From assembly GCF_021310995.1 (NCBI RefSeq), contig NZ_CP054150.1, positions 2,604,001 to 2,668,000 on the forward strand: a DNA stretch of 64,000 nt, written 5' to 3'. Under the pieces are notes generated by a model. It saw only the letters and a program-made list of their open reading frames with translations. It was not told where the DNA came from and did no database searches. Positions 1 to 9,198 of this stretch are shown here, piece by piece (the first letter of the stretch is position 1; each line of letters opens with the position of its first letter). The stretch is from Agrobacterium vaccinii. GTDB lineage: Bacteria; Pseudomonadota; Alphaproteobacteria; Rhizobiales; Rhizobiaceae. The position numbers and the translations under genes are program-made.

Positions 1-395
1 GCAACGGTGCCGACGATGAGGCCGACGGGAGCGGCGATGATGGCAACCAGCAGAACCACGAACAGCGTCAACCGCGAACCGTGGATGAGGCGCGAGAGAA
101 TATCGCGACCCTGATCATCCGTGCCGAGCAGATAGCCTGCGCTGCCGGGTGGCAGCAGGCGGGCGTTGCGCAGATCGCCCTGCACGGCGGAATGCGGGGC
201 CAGCACATTGGCAAAAATCGCGACCAGCACCAGTGCGAGAATGATACCGAGACCGGCCAGCGCCAGCCGGTTTTCCGAAAAGCGCCGCCAGATGACGTAG
301 GCGCGGCCAAGCCTTGCCTGACCGCGCGATGCGGGACGGTCGGACAGCAGCCATTCGCGGCTGTAGGGTTTCAATGGTGTCGAAGCTGTCGTCAT
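1..395 (-). CDS. Dipeptide/oligopeptide ABC transporter permease, DppC-like (3' part cut by window edge)
   Basis: Inner membrane subunit of a peptide ABC importer. Only the first 131 residues lie in the window. They show a short cytoplasmic tail, one hydrophobic segment at about residues 32-53, a periplasmic stretch with the family motif LLGTDDQGRD, and the start of the transmembrane permease domain. The start ATG (395-393) overlaps the stop of the upstream DppB-like gene by four bases (ATGA), so the two are translated together. DppC family proteins are usually near 290 residues, so more than half is missing to the left. Any ATPase subunits would also lie left of base 1. Family assignment is firm; the substrate is inferred from the family and neighbours. 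Confidence 0.88.
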   Translation of the reverse strand, partial: MTTASTPLKPYSREWLLSDRPASRGQARLGRAYVIWRRFSENRLALAGLGIILALVLVAIFANVLAPHSAVQGDLRNARLLPPGSAGYLLGTDDQGRDILSRLIHGSRLTLFVVLLVAIIAAPVGLIVGTV

Positions 396-1459
396 CGGCT
401 GCGCGTCCTTGGATCGAGCGTCCGGTAGAGCAGATCGGACAGGAGATTGATGCTGATGAACACAGCGCCAATCACGATGGTACCGCCGAGAACGGCGTTC
501 ATATCCGCATTCTGCAAGGAATTGGTGATGTAGAGGCCGAGCCCCGGCCAGGAGAAGATGGTTTCCGTCAAAACGGACCCTTCCAGCAACCCGGCATAGG
601 ACAGAACGATGACCGTCAACAGCGGCACGGCGGCATTGCGCAGGGCGTGAAACCAGATGATGCGAGTTTCCGAAAGGCCCTTGGCGCGGGCGGCGACGAT
701 GTATTCCTGGCTCAGTTCATTGAGCATGAAGGAACGCGTCATGCGGCTGATATAGGCCAGCGAAAAATACCCCAGCAATCCGGCAGGCAGAATGATGTGG
801 CGAAAGAGGTCCCACAGCACATCCCATTGCCCCTGCCAGAAGGCATCCAGCAGGTAAAAGCCTGTCACCGGCGTGAAGGTGAATTCGTAGACGATGTCCA
901 TGCGGCCGGGATAAGCGACCCAGTTCAGCTTGGCGTAAAACACCAGCAGCGCCAGCAGGCCGAGCCAGAAGATCGGCACGGAATAACCGACGAGACCGAT
1001 AATGCGCACGATCTGGTCTATGATGCTGCCGCGCTTGACGGCGGCGAGAACGCCGAGCGGAATGCCGAAGACGGCACCGATCAGCGTGCCGATGGTGGCA
1101 AGCTCGATGGTGGCGGGAAAGACCCGGATGATATCGGTCATCACAGGATTTGTGGTCAGCACCGATGTGCCGAAATCACCGGATAGAGCCTGCTTGATAT
1201 AAAGGAAAAACTGCTGCCAGAGCGGCAGATTGAGGCCGAGTTCCTCGCGCACGCGCTCCACGACATGGGCAGGCGCACGGTCTCCCACGATCGCCAAGGC
1301 GGGATCGATGGGGATGACACGACCAATGAAGAAGGTCACCGCCAACAACCCCAAAAAGGTGGTGATGACGGTGACGAGGAAGCCGATGACGGCAGTCAGG
1401 CGCTTGTTGGCGCGGCTTTTGCCGCGCCTTGGCCTTGGCACTGTTTCAATGATGGTCAC
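392..1459 (-). CDS. Dipeptide/oligopeptide ABC transporter permease, DppB-like
   Basis: Integral membrane subunit that forms half of the channel of a peptide importer. The 355-residue product has an unusually polar, Arg/Lys-rich N-terminal tail of about 20 residues. Next come a first membrane segment (about 24-48), the periplasmic loop typical of DppB, and five further hydrophobic segments. The EAA loop that contacts the ATPase is visible near residues 252-276 (EYIVAARAKGLS). It lies 18 bases after the binding protein gene and overlaps the next permease by four bases. This fixes it as the middle of a dppABC-like operon. Peptide specificity cannot be read from the sequence. Confidence 0.93.
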   Translation of the reverse strand: MTIIETVPRPRRGKSRANKRLTAVIGFLVTVITTFLGLLAVTFFIGRVIPIDPALAIVGDRAPAHVVERVREELGLNLPLWQQFFLYIKQALSGDFGTSVLTTNPVMTDIIRVFPATIELATIGTLIGAVFGIPLGVLAAVKRGSIIDQIVRIIGLVGYSVPIFWLGLLALLVFYAKLNWVAYPGRMDIVYEFTFTPVTGFYLLDAFWQGQWDVLWDLFRHIILPAGLLGYFSLAYISRMTRSFMLNELSQEYIVAARAKGLSETRIIWFHALRNAAVPLLTVIVLSYAGLLEGSVLTETIFSWPGLGLYITNSLQNADMNAVLGGTIVIGAVFISINLLSDLLYRTLDPRTRSR

Positions 1460-1477
1460 TGGATCAATCCTGCCGGA

Positions 1478-3118
1478 CTATTCCTTGGAGACCGGGTAGA
1501 CATAGTTGGTGTCGAAGCTTGGTCCAAGCTTCAAACCTTTGACCTTATTGGAGAAACCGGCGATTTCCGTCTTCTGCTCGATGACGACGAACGGGCCGCT
1601 TTCCAGAACCTTTTTCTGAAGGTCCTGATACATGGCCGCGCGCTTAGCGTTGTCCTTTTCGAGAAGCGCAGCTTGTGTCTGCTTCGTCAGCTCAGGCACG
1701 TCCCAGGCATTGCGCCATGCCAGCGTCTTGTTCTTGCCTGCGTCCGAATTGTCGTAGTTGATGGTGAAGGTTTCAGCATTGGAGTTCGGGTCGAAATAGT
1801 CGGAACCCCAGTCACCGATGTAGATGTCATGCTGACGCGCGCGGTATTTCGTCAGCGTCTGCTTGCCATCACCGGGAATGATTTCCAGCTTGATACCGGC
1901 CTGCGCTAGGGTCTGCTGCATGTTTTCGGCAATGCCCGTGACCGGCTGGGTGTTGCGCACATCCATAGAAACGGTGAAGCCATCCTTCAGGCCTGCCTTT
2001 GCTAATAATTCCTTGGCCTTGGCGACATCCAGCTTGAAGGGATTTTCATCCAGCGCGCCGAGTTGGCCCTTTGGCAGGAAGGTCTGGTGTACCTCGCCGA
2101 TGCCCTTGATGATGGTGGCACCAATGCCTTCATAATCGATGAGATATTTGAAGGCTTCAACGACTTCAGGCTTTTTCAGATATTCGTTCTTCTGGTTCAG
2201 GCCGAGATAATAGACCGTGCCCTTTGGTGCCGAAATAACGGTAAAGCCGTCCTTCTTGGACACGGCTTCCATATCGCCGGGCTCAAGATTACGCGCCACA
2301 TCGATATCGCCATTTTCCAGTGCCAGACGCTGGCCGGAGCTTTCCTTCATGTGGCGGTAAACGACACGCTTCAACTTTGGCTTCTCGCCGTAGTAATTCG
2401 GGTTGGCTTCCAGAATGACAGCTTCGTTGGCCTTCCAGCCAAGGATTTTGTAAGGGCCGGAACCGGCATAACCGGTCTTGAGGAATTCATTGCCGAAATC
2501 GCTGTCATATTTGTAATCGGCGCTTGGCGTAACAGCCTTGGCCTTTTCCATCACCAGCTTCTTGTCCACCACGGAGGCAACGGTTGCCGTCAACACGTTG
2601 AGAACAAAGCTTGGCGCATAGGGCTTGTCGACCGTCAGCACGAATGTGTTGGCATCCGCAGCCTTGGCCTTTTCCGTGACGTTATCGCCCTTGAGGCCGA
2701 ACTGCGTCAGCAGGAATGCTGGCGACTTGTCCAGCTTGACGGCACGTTCGATGGAGAAGGCCACGTCGTCAGCCGTCAGCGGATTGCCGGAGGCGAATTT
2801 GAGGCCCTGCTTCAGCTTGAATGTGTAGGTCAGACCATCTTCGGATGTCGTCCAGCTCTCGGCCAAATCGCCCTTCACCTTCGATGTATCAGCGATATCG
2901 ATGGAGACGAGCTTGCTATAGGTGTTGCCGGTGACTTCAGCCGTGGAAATCTCAAACGCCTCCCCCGGATCGAGCGTGATGATGTCATCGATGGCGAAAC
3001 CTTCGACCAGCGTATCGGCAGGCGTTGCCGCAAAGGCCTGTGGTGCGGCGAGAGAGAGCATCGAAAGGGCCACGCTGGTGGCAAGGATACGGGCGGCTTT
3101 GTTGAGCGAATTGTTCAT
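1478..3118 (-). CDS. Periplasmic peptide-binding protein (SBP family 5, DppA/OppA-like)
   Basis: Periplasmic receptor that delivers peptides to the neighbouring permeases. The 546-residue protein begins with a clear Sec signal peptide (about residues 1-30, cleavage after AFA). The mature chain has family 5 features, including DGLTYTFKLKQGLKFASGNPLTADDV and a GSGPYKI segment. The reading frame stays open for 100 codons upstream, but the signal peptide places the start at 3118. The gene follows a dipeptidase gene by 37 bases, so import and hydrolysis of small peptides are probably co-expressed. Related binding proteins can also carry opines, glutathione or nickel, so the ligand is not settled. 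Confidence 0.92.
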   Translation of the reverse strand: MNNSLNKAARILATSVALSMLSLAAPQAFAATPADTLVEGFAIDDIITLDPGEAFEISTAEVTGNTYSKLVSIDIADTSKVKGDLAESWTTSEDGLTYTFKLKQGLKFASGNPLTADDVAFSIERAVKLDKSPAFLLTQFGLKGDNVTEKAKAADANTFVLTVDKPYAPSFVLNVLTATVASVVDKKLVMEKAKAVTPSADYKYDSDFGNEFLKTGYAGSGPYKILGWKANEAVILEANPNYYGEKPKLKRVVYRHMKESSGQRLALENGDIDVARNLEPGDMEAVSKKDGFTVISAPKGTVYYLGLNQKNEYLKKPEVVEAFKYLIDYEGIGATIIKGIGEVHQTFLPKGQLGALDENPFKLDVAKAKELLAKAGLKDGFTVSMDVRNTQPVTGIAENMQQTLAQAGIKLEIIPGDGKQTLTKYRARQHDIYIGDWGSDYFDPNSNAETFTINYDNSDAGKNKTLAWRNAWDVPELTKQTQAALLEKDNAKRAAMYQDLQKKVLESGPFVVIEQKTEIAGFSNKVKGLKLGPSFDTNYVYPVSKE

Positions 3119-3155
3119 CGTCTTCCCCTGTTTGTATCTCGGTTTATACTCGGTC

Positions 3156-4247
3156 TCAGGCCGGTTCGTGCCATGCCTGACCCAAAACGCGCAGCCAGTT
3201 TTCCCGGCAAATTTTAGCAAGGTCTTGATCAGCGTATCCCGCAGATTTGAGCGCCGCAACAAGATTATTGTTGCCCTTGGCATCGCGGATTTCCGCTGGA
3301 ACCGTTGCGCCATCAAAGTCCGAACCGAGCGCCACGCAATCGATGCCCATGCGCTCGACCATGTAATCGATATGCTGGACCATGGCGGAAAGCGGCGTGT
3401 TGGCGTCATCACGCGCATCCGGGCGCAGCATGGTGACGGCGTAGTTGAGGCCGACCAGACCCTTGCTTTCCTTGATGGCGTCCATCTGCCAATCGGTTAG
3501 ATTGCGCGCCACAGGCGTCAGGGCGTGGACGTTGGAGTGGCTGGCGATCAAGGGCTGGTCGGTGGTTTTTGCCACGTCCCAGAAGCCTTTTTCAGTAATG
3601 TGCGCGAGATCGATGAGGATGCCGAGCTGGTTGCAGCGTTTCACCAGTTCAAACCCGGCATCGGTGAGGCCCGGTGCGGTATCCGGCGACATGGGATAGG
3701 CGAAGGGCACGCCATGGCCGAAGATATTGTGTCGGCTCCAGACGGGCCCAAGCGAACGCAGACCTGCCGCATAGAATACATCCAGCGCATCGAGATCGGC
3801 GGCGATAGCCTCGCAGCCTTCCATGTGCAGCACGGCGGCGAAGACACCATCGGCCATGGCCTTGCGAATGTCAGCAGTGGAACGGCAGAGCTTCCAGCCG
3901 CCCGCCTGATCCAGACGCAGCCCAATGGCTGCCTTTTCCAGCGCGATATCGAGCGATGGCTGGCGCTCCAGCGGGGCTGCGAGCGGCGTTACGTAATGCC
4001 CCGATGCATCCGGCTGCTGAAGGATCAGATCACCCGATGGAATGTAGATGGCGCAGATGCCGCCGGCCAATCCGCCCGCCTTGGCGCGCGGCGCATCGAT
4101 ATGGCCCTCATAGGTGCCATCAATGAACTCCGCGACGGGATCGCTTCCCATTTTGGCATTTCGCCACAGCCGCAGAAGCACATCATTATGACCGTCGAAA
4201 ACCAGTTGCATGCGGAAATTCCAAAAGGCAGGGTAGTGTTTTTTCAT
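3156..4247 (-). CDS. Membrane dipeptidase, peptidase family M19
   Basis: Zinc dipeptidase of the renal dipeptidase family, which cleaves dipeptides and often accepts a D residue at the C-terminal side. The expected ligands are in order: H20 and D22 (GHNDVLL), E143 (HMEGCEA), H216 (DLAH), H237 (SHSN) and D310 (GSDFDG). Length (363) fits bacterial members. There is no signal peptide, so it probably acts in the cytoplasm on peptides brought in by the transporter encoded just downstream. The start at 4247 has AAGG six bases upstream; a second in-frame ATG at residue 13 (4211) is also possible because the conserved fold begins there. Confidence 0.9.
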   Translation of the reverse strand: MKKHYPAFWNFRMQLVFDGHNDVLLRLWRNAKMGSDPVAEFIDGTYEGHIDAPRAKAGGLAGGICAIYIPSGDLILQQPDASGHYVTPLAAPLERQPSLDIALEKAAIGLRLDQAGGWKLCRSTADIRKAMADGVFAAVLHMEGCEAIAADLDALDVFYAAGLRSLGPVWSRHNIFGHGVPFAYPMSPDTAPGLTDAGFELVKRCNQLGILIDLAHITEKGFWDVAKTTDQPLIASHSNVHALTPVARNLTDWQMDAIKESKGLVGLNYAVTMLRPDARDDANTPLSAMVQHIDYMVERMGIDCVALGSDFDGATVPAEIRDAKGNNNLVAALKSAGYADQDLAKICRENWLRVLGQAWHEPA

Positions 4248-4393
4248 TTAAAACCTTGGACTTGATGAAAGCGAGGTGTCCATGGTTCTGGAGGGCACCG
4301 ATAATCCTAGGCCCATCCTTCACGGCTTCGCAAGTCAAAAAATATGCACGATGAAAAAACGGTCAGACCTCGCCTACCGGAGATTGATCGCCA

Positions 4394-5065
4394 TCAAGTC
4401 TGCCACCCATCGCCTGCCTTTTTCAGCATCGGCGTGGTGAAAACGCCCTGCACCCTGCCCGGCCATTGCGCGCCAAAATCCGCCAGCTTTTCGCGCCACT
4501 TGTCCGATTGCAGCATGGCGGCACCGATGACCACGGGCTCGATGTTGGAGGCCGCGAGAAGCGACAGACCGGCAATGATGGAGGTGCCGCTGGAAATCAC
4601 ATCATCCACCAGCGCAACCCGCCTGCCCTCCAGAAGCGGCAGCATGCGCGGGTCGATATAGAGCCGTTTCTGCTGCTGGGTGGTGATGGACGACATGGGC
4701 ACGGACAGTTCGTCCAAGTACCAGAATTTTCGCGAGGTTCCGAGCGGCACGTAGCGGCTGTGACCGAGACGGCGCGCGACTTCTGCCGCCAGCGTCAGGC
4801 CCAACGTCGGAAGGCCGACAACGACGTCCACATCGAAGGGTTCAAGCTTTTGCGCCATATCATCCGCCAAAGCTTCTACGACCGGAAAGGACGCCTGATT
4901 GATGATGAGCGATGCGAGTGCATGTTCCCCATCGGCGAGCGGGCGGATCGGCAAACGCAATTGCCTGCCATCATCGAGCGCGACGGGGAAGAAACCAGTA
5001 TGCGGACCGGTGACATCGAAGCTGCCGGGCGCATGGATGTCCTGCCAGAACTCGTGGGGCTTCAT
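4394..5065 (-). CDS. Type I phosphoribosyltransferase domain protein
   Basis: A 223-residue protein with the PRPP-binding signature ALVDDVISSGTS near residues 151-162 and the upstream loop VVGLPTLGLTLA near 82-93, both diagnostic of type I phosphoribosyltransferases. It is longer than adenine or hypoxanthine phosphoribosyltransferases and I cannot name its base. ATG 5065 is chosen over GTG 5080 because AAAGGA sits six bases before it. It precedes the dipeptidase by 146 bases on the same strand. The purine degradation operon lies just beyond the divergent amidohydrolase, so a purine salvage role is plausible but only inferred. Confidence 0.8.
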   Translation of the reverse strand: MKPHEFWQDIHAPGSFDVTGPHTGFFPVALDDGRQLRLPIRPLADGEHALASLIINQASFPVVEALADDMAQKLEPFDVDVVVGLPTLGLTLAAEVARRLGHSRYVPLGTSRKFWYLDELSVPMSSITTQQQKRLYIDPRMLPLLEGRRVALVDDVISSGTSIIAGLSLLAASNIEPVVIGAAMLQSDKWREKLADFGAQWPGRVQGVFTTPMLKKAGDGWQT

Positions 5066-5171
5066 GACCAATCCTTTCACAGCGATATTATTTCGGTTTT
5101 GCCAGAAGGTTCCTATTAATTTTCAGGGGCTTCTGCACTAGAAAAGAAGACTGTTTTGCTTTCGCAAGGAA

Positions 5172-6353
5172 ATGCCGCCCATGACCCCGCTAGCCCGGTT
5201 CGGAAACGACCTGCCTTTTCTCACCGCTTTGCGGCGAGACCTGCATGCGCATCCCGAACTCGGCTTCGAAGAAGAGCGCACCAGCGCGCTGGTCGCAAGG
5301 CATCTGGAAGAGGCCGGGATTAGCGTTCATCGCGGCTTGGGCAAAACCGGCGTCGTCGGCACCCTTCAGGTCGGCAACGGCACCCGCCGCATCGGCCTGC
5401 GGGCAGATATGGATGCACTTGCCATGCCCGAAATGGCCGACCGCCCCTATAAATCGACCATAGCAGGCAAGATGCACGCCTGCGGCCATGACGGGCACAC
5501 GGTGATGCTGCTGGGTGCAGCGCGGCACTTGGCCGAGAGTCGCAATTTTTCCGGCACCGTACACTTCATCTTCCAGCCAGCCGAAGAAGGGCGCGGTGGG
5601 GCGAAACAGATGGTGGAGGACGGGTTGTTCGAGCTTTTCCCCTGCGATGCCGTTTACGGACTGCACAACATGCCGGGGCTCGACGTGGACGAGATGGCGG
5701 TGGTCGGAGGACCACAACTGGCGTCCTCCGATAGCTGGCGCGTGACGTTCAAGGGCGTGGGAACGCATGGTGCAAAGCCGCATCTTGGCCGCGACCCGAT
5801 CACGGCGGCAGGTAGTTTTCTGGCCGCACTGCAAAGCATCGTCGGGCGCGTGGTCGATCCGCTGCAACCGGCTGTCGTCAGCGCCTGTTCGGTGCAGGCG
5901 GGTGATCCGAAGGCGCTCAATGTCATTCCCGACATCGTTGACATTGGCGGCACGGCGCGGGCCTATTCGGCTCGTGTTCGGGACCAGCTGGAAGAGGAAA
6001 TCGGACGGCTGGCAAAGGGAACTGCTGCCATGTTCGGCATCGAAGCGCATTACGACTTCATCCGCCGCATACCGCCGGTCATCAATGATGCTGAAACAAC
6101 TGAGCGCGCCTTGAAAGCTGCCCGGAACGTCTTCGGCGACAAGGCACGAACCGCCTTCCCGCCCTCGACCGCCGGAGATGATTTCTCGTTCTTCGCGGGG
6201 CAGGCACCGGGCTGCTACGTCTGGCTCGGCAACGGCCCAGCGGTGGATGGCGCGCTGCACCACAATACGTCCTATGATTTCAACGATGATGCGATTGCGT
6301 CTGGTGTCGCGTTCTGGACGACGCTGGTGGAGCAGGAATTAGCGGTGGAATAG
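5172..6353 (+). CDS. M20 family amidohydrolase (hippurate hydrolase/N-acyl amino acid hydrolase type)
   Basis: Predicted cytoplasmic metal-dependent amidohydrolase that removes acyl groups from N-acyl amino acids or related amides. The M20D pattern is present: DLHAHPELGFEE near residue 23, the metal site MHACGHDGHT (C104, H106, H109), and the catalytic pair in PAEEG (E138, E139). A dimerisation lid follows, with a closing metal motif HHNTSYDFND near the C terminus. Length 393 is typical. Two ATGs (5172 and 5181) compete; AAGGA at 5166-5170 is too close to the first and ten bases from the second, so 5181 may be the true start. It is divergent from the phosphoribosyltransferase gene. Substrate unknown. 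Confidence 0.9.
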   Translation: MPPMTPLARFGNDLPFLTALRRDLHAHPELGFEEERTSALVARHLEEAGISVHRGLGKTGVVGTLQVGNGTRRIGLRADMDALAMPEMADRPYKSTIAGKMHACGHDGHTVMLLGAARHLAESRNFSGTVHFIFQPAEEGRGGAKQMVEDGLFELFPCDAVYGLHNMPGLDVDEMAVVGGPQLASSDSWRVTFKGVGTHGAKPHLGRDPITAAGSFLAALQSIVGRVVDPLQPAVVSACSVQAGDPKALNVIPDIVDIGGTARAYSARVRDQLEEEIGRLAKGTAAMFGIEAHYDFIRRIPPVINDAETTERALKAARNVFGDKARTAFPPSTAGDDFSFFAGQAPGCYVWLGNGPAVDGALHHNTSYDFNDDAIASGVAFWTTLVEQELAVE

Positions 6354-6372
6354 CCGCGAGGGCCACCCCTTT

Positions 6373-6459
6373 CGTCATATCAGGGCCTGTCCCGAGTATC
6401 TGCTACCATCTCAGCTGTCTCAACGTGATTAGATGCTCGGGACAGGCCCGAGCATGACG
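6373..6459. repeat. Intergenic inverted repeat with 29-base arms between convergent genes
   Basis: Left arm 6373-6401 and right arm 6431-6459 are inverted copies matching at 24 of 29 positions, with a perfect 14-base core GGGCCTGTCCCGAG. The loop is 29 bases. It fills the gap between the convergent amidohydrolase and adenine deaminase genes and could fold at the ends of both mRNAs. I believe similar palindromic units are dispersed in Agrobacterium/Rhizobium genomes, but I cannot search for copies here. Confidence 0.75.
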
Positions 6460-6479
6460 GAAGTGAGGGCGGGAAGCCC

Positions 6480-8273
6480 TCAGCCAAGAATCTCCAGCAC
6501 CGGCGTTTCCATCACACGGCCCGTCAGCACATCGGCAATGCCCATATCCGTCTGGTGCGGGCCTGTGTTGCAGGCCAGCGTGGCACCAAAGCAGGCCTTG
6601 AACACAAGATAGGGCGGCCGCCATTCCACGATCTGGCCGACGGCATCACGCACGACCTCAAAACCGGATGCGACATCTTCCAAACCTGCATCCGACACGA
6701 GGCCGGAGAGCGGGAGCGCAAGCAAAGCGGTGACCTTTCCGCCCGATGCGACGGCCATACCGCCGCCTGCTTTGATAACGGCGTTTGCGGCGACCGCCAT
6801 ATCGTCAGCATTGCCGCCGAACACTGTCAAATTATGGCTGTCATGCGCGACTGTGGTGGCGAAGGAGCCGTCCCATTTTCCCCAGCCGGTCAGGAAACCG
6901 GTTCTGGTCACGGGGTCGGCCTTGCCGTGGCGGTGGGTGACGGAAATCATCGTTGCGCCCTCCGGCGGCACCACGAAACCATTTTCCACGGCAGCCTCCG
7001 CCTCGCCCCATTGGGTGAAACGCGGCTTGTCGATGGTGGCGAGCTTGACCCTTTTGCCCTCGGATTTGACCTTGAAGTCGGAGGGAGAGCGAGGCGTCAG
7101 CTTCACCGAGTGCTTGAGCGGTGCTGCATCCATCTCGGTCAGTTCGACCAGCATCTTCCCAGCTTCTGCAACGGGCGTGCCGCTGGCCAGCACATGGCGT
7201 GCGGAGAATTGCGAGAGGTCTTCGAAAACGGCGATATCGGCCCGGCGACCGGCGGCGATGAGGCCGAGATCGGCGCGGTGCAAGCGCATGGCCGCATTCA
7301 GCGTGGCGGCGCGCAGAGCCCATTCCGGTTTCAAGCCGTAGCAGACCAACCGCCGCACCACATCATCGAGACCGCCGTTTTTAGCGAGATCGTCCGGGAA
7401 GACATCGTCGGTGCACAGCGTCAGCGTTTGCGGCAGGTGGCCGAGCGTGTTCAACGCTTCCACGAACTCCGGCAGGAGATGGTCATGCGAGCCGCGCAGC
7501 TCTATCGTCAGCCCGGCCCGCAGCTTTGCCATGAGGTCGGCAGCGGATGTCAGCTCGTGATCGGAGGTGATGCCTGCCGCCATGAAGGCATTGAGATCGG
7601 CACCCTTAAGGCCCCGCGCATGGCCGCAGATCAGCTTGTCGGAAAACAGGCCTTCCTGAAGAATGGCGCTCATGCGCGGGTCGCGCTCGATGACGCCGCG
7701 CATGTTCATGACTTCGGCAACGCCGCCGACCTCCGGCCAGAACAGCATTTCGGCCATGGCGGAAGCGTCGAAATCACCGCCTGCCTGCTCCAGTCCCGGC
7801 GCTGATGGCACGCTCGAAGGCGCCAGAAGGATGGTGCGCAACGGCAGCCCCTTGCTGGCTTCCGCCGCCCAGCGCACGCCATCGATGCCATGGACATTGC
7901 CGAACTCATGCGGGTCCCAGACGATGGTGGTGACACCGCGCGCAACCACGGCCTGCGCATAGGTCGCAGGCGTCACCATGGAGCTTTCGATGTGCATGTG
8001 CGTGTCAATCAACCCCGGCGAAACGTAAGCACCCGTCGCATCCAGAACCTGTGCGGCATCTGTGCGGCTTCCGGCCTCGTGGACGCTGGCAATCAGCGGG
8101 CCAGTGATGCCGATATCGGCCAGGCGCAGCTCGCCCGTGACGACATCGACAAGCGTGCCGCCGCTGATCAGGATGTCGAATGGCTGGTCACCGCGTGCAG
8201 CCGCCACGGCACGTGCCCGCAATGTATCCTCAATCATTCCATCACGATCAACGATAATGGTCTGTTGTTTCAT
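6480..8273 (-). CDS. ade: Adenine deaminase
   Basis: Converts adenine to hypoxanthine and ammonia; a member of the amidohydrolase superfamily. The 597-residue product has the metal-binding motif DTHMHIESS (H92, H94, E96), the family motif VWDPHEFGN (H122, E123), CGHARG (H218), SDHE (237-240) and CTDD (289-290), all typical of the AdeC-type enzyme, plus its characteristic C-terminal domain. It is the last gene of the operon starting with the LacI-type regulator; its ATG overlaps the nucleoside hydrolase stop (ATGA). With the hydrolase it forms a two-step path from adenosine to hypoxanthine. Bacterial members generally prefer Mn or Fe; this is family knowledge, not visible here. Confidence 0.93.
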   Translation of the reverse strand: MKQQTIIVDRDGMIEDTLRARAVAAARGDQPFDILISGGTLVDVVTGELRLADIGITGPLIASVHEAGSRTDAAQVLDATGAYVSPGLIDTHMHIESSMVTPATYAQAVVARGVTTIVWDPHEFGNVHGIDGVRWAAEASKGLPLRTILLAPSSVPSAPGLEQAGGDFDASAMAEMLFWPEVGGVAEVMNMRGVIERDPRMSAILQEGLFSDKLICGHARGLKGADLNAFMAAGITSDHELTSAADLMAKLRAGLTIELRGSHDHLLPEFVEALNTLGHLPQTLTLCTDDVFPDDLAKNGGLDDVVRRLVCYGLKPEWALRAATLNAAMRLHRADLGLIAAGRRADIAVFEDLSQFSARHVLASGTPVAEAGKMLVELTEMDAAPLKHSVKLTPRSPSDFKVKSEGKRVKLATIDKPRFTQWGEAEAAVENGFVVPPEGATMISVTHRHGKADPVTRTGFLTGWGKWDGSFATTVAHDSHNLTVFGGNADDMAVAANAVIKAGGGMAVASGGKVTALLALPLSGLVSDAGLEDVASGFEVVRDAVGQIVEWRPPYLVFKACFGATLACNTGPHQTDMGIADVLTGRVMETPVLEILG

Positions 8274-9196
8274 CGGCTGGCCTCCAGACGCAATGCATCG
8301 AGAATGATGGTTTTGGCACTGATAGCATCGACCGTTTCGGCGAAATGCGCGTTGAATTTTTCAGCATGGGCGGCGCGGGTTTCGACAACCGTTCGACCGC
8401 GCGTCAATGTGCCGTGAAGCTCGACATCTACACGTGCTTTTTTCCAGCCGACGCACTCCGGGGCCACAAGGGCGACAGCGGCGCAGGGGTCGTAAAGCGC
8501 CATGGCATCCCGCCCGCGGCTGGTCGCGATATTGATGAAGCCTTCCAGCATATCGGCAATCAAACTGGCATTCTTGCCACCGGCTGCACGAATAGGTGCA
8601 ACATCGGATAGACCAGCAGTGACTTTGCGGCAGAGATCGAGATCGACCATGCGCAAGGACAGGCCGTGGGCGATGACGATGGCCAAGGCTTCGGGATCGG
8701 CAAAAGCATTGAACTCGGCAGACGCCGTGTGATTACCGGCTGTTACACCACCCCCCATCCATATGAGATCGGTAATGCGGGCGGCGAGGTCTGGCTTTGC
8801 GAGGCAGATGGCGGCGATGTTGGTGAGGGGGCCGAGCGCGAGAATAGGCTTGTTTTCGCTGCCCTCTCCCAGCCAATCGCAAAGCGCTTGAAACGCATCG
8901 CTGTGCGGCAGATCGGCAGCGTCGGGCAGGCCTGCGCCGACCGTTGGAATGCCTGTGTCGCCGAGAATGGTTTGTCCTGTTTCGAGCTTTCCGAGCACGG
9001 GATTTTCGCGGCCCATATGGATGGGGAAGTCCCAACGAAAGGCCATTTTCGCGCTGGCGGCATTGCGGCACACCTGCGCGAGCGGTGCGTTGCCGAACAC
9101 CAGCGAGAGCCCATCGATCTGAAGCCCGTGAGACGTTGCCACCATCACGGCAGCAATGTCATCGAAGCCCATATCGCAATCGATCCAGATACCCAT
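8270..9196 (-). CDS. Nucleoside hydrolase (inosine-uridine preferring family)
   Basis: Cleaves the N-glycosidic bond of ribonucleosides to give base and ribose. The N terminus carries the calcium-binding motif IDCDMGFDD (D6, D8, D12, D13), the hallmark of the family, followed by LALGPLTNIA and WMGGG segments. The length of 308 is standard. There is no signal peptide, so it acts in the cytoplasm on an imported nucleoside. It starts two bases after the ABC ATPase stop and overlaps the adenine deaminase start by four bases, so it is translationally linked to both. Purine preference is inferred from the deaminase next to it; the active-site loops were not analysed. Confidence 0.9.
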   Translation of the reverse strand: MGIWIDCDMGFDDIAAVMVATSHGLQIDGLSLVFGNAPLAQVCRNAASAKMAFRWDFPIHMGRENPVLGKLETGQTILGDTGIPTVGAGLPDAADLPHSDAFQALCDWLGEGSENKPILALGPLTNIAAICLAKPDLAARITDLIWMGGGVTAGNHTASAEFNAFADPEALAIVIAHGLSLRMVDLDLCRKVTAGLSDVAPIRAAGGKNASLIADMLEGFINIATSRGRDAMALYDPCAAVALVAPECVGWKKARVDVELHGTLTRGRTVVETRAAHAEKFNAHFAETVDAISAKTIILDALRLEASR

Positions 9197-9198
9197 AA

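Noticed and set aside
3119..3418. N-terminal extension of the peptide-binding protein
   Set aside because: It overlaps the dipeptidase gene and would bury the signal peptide inside the chain.
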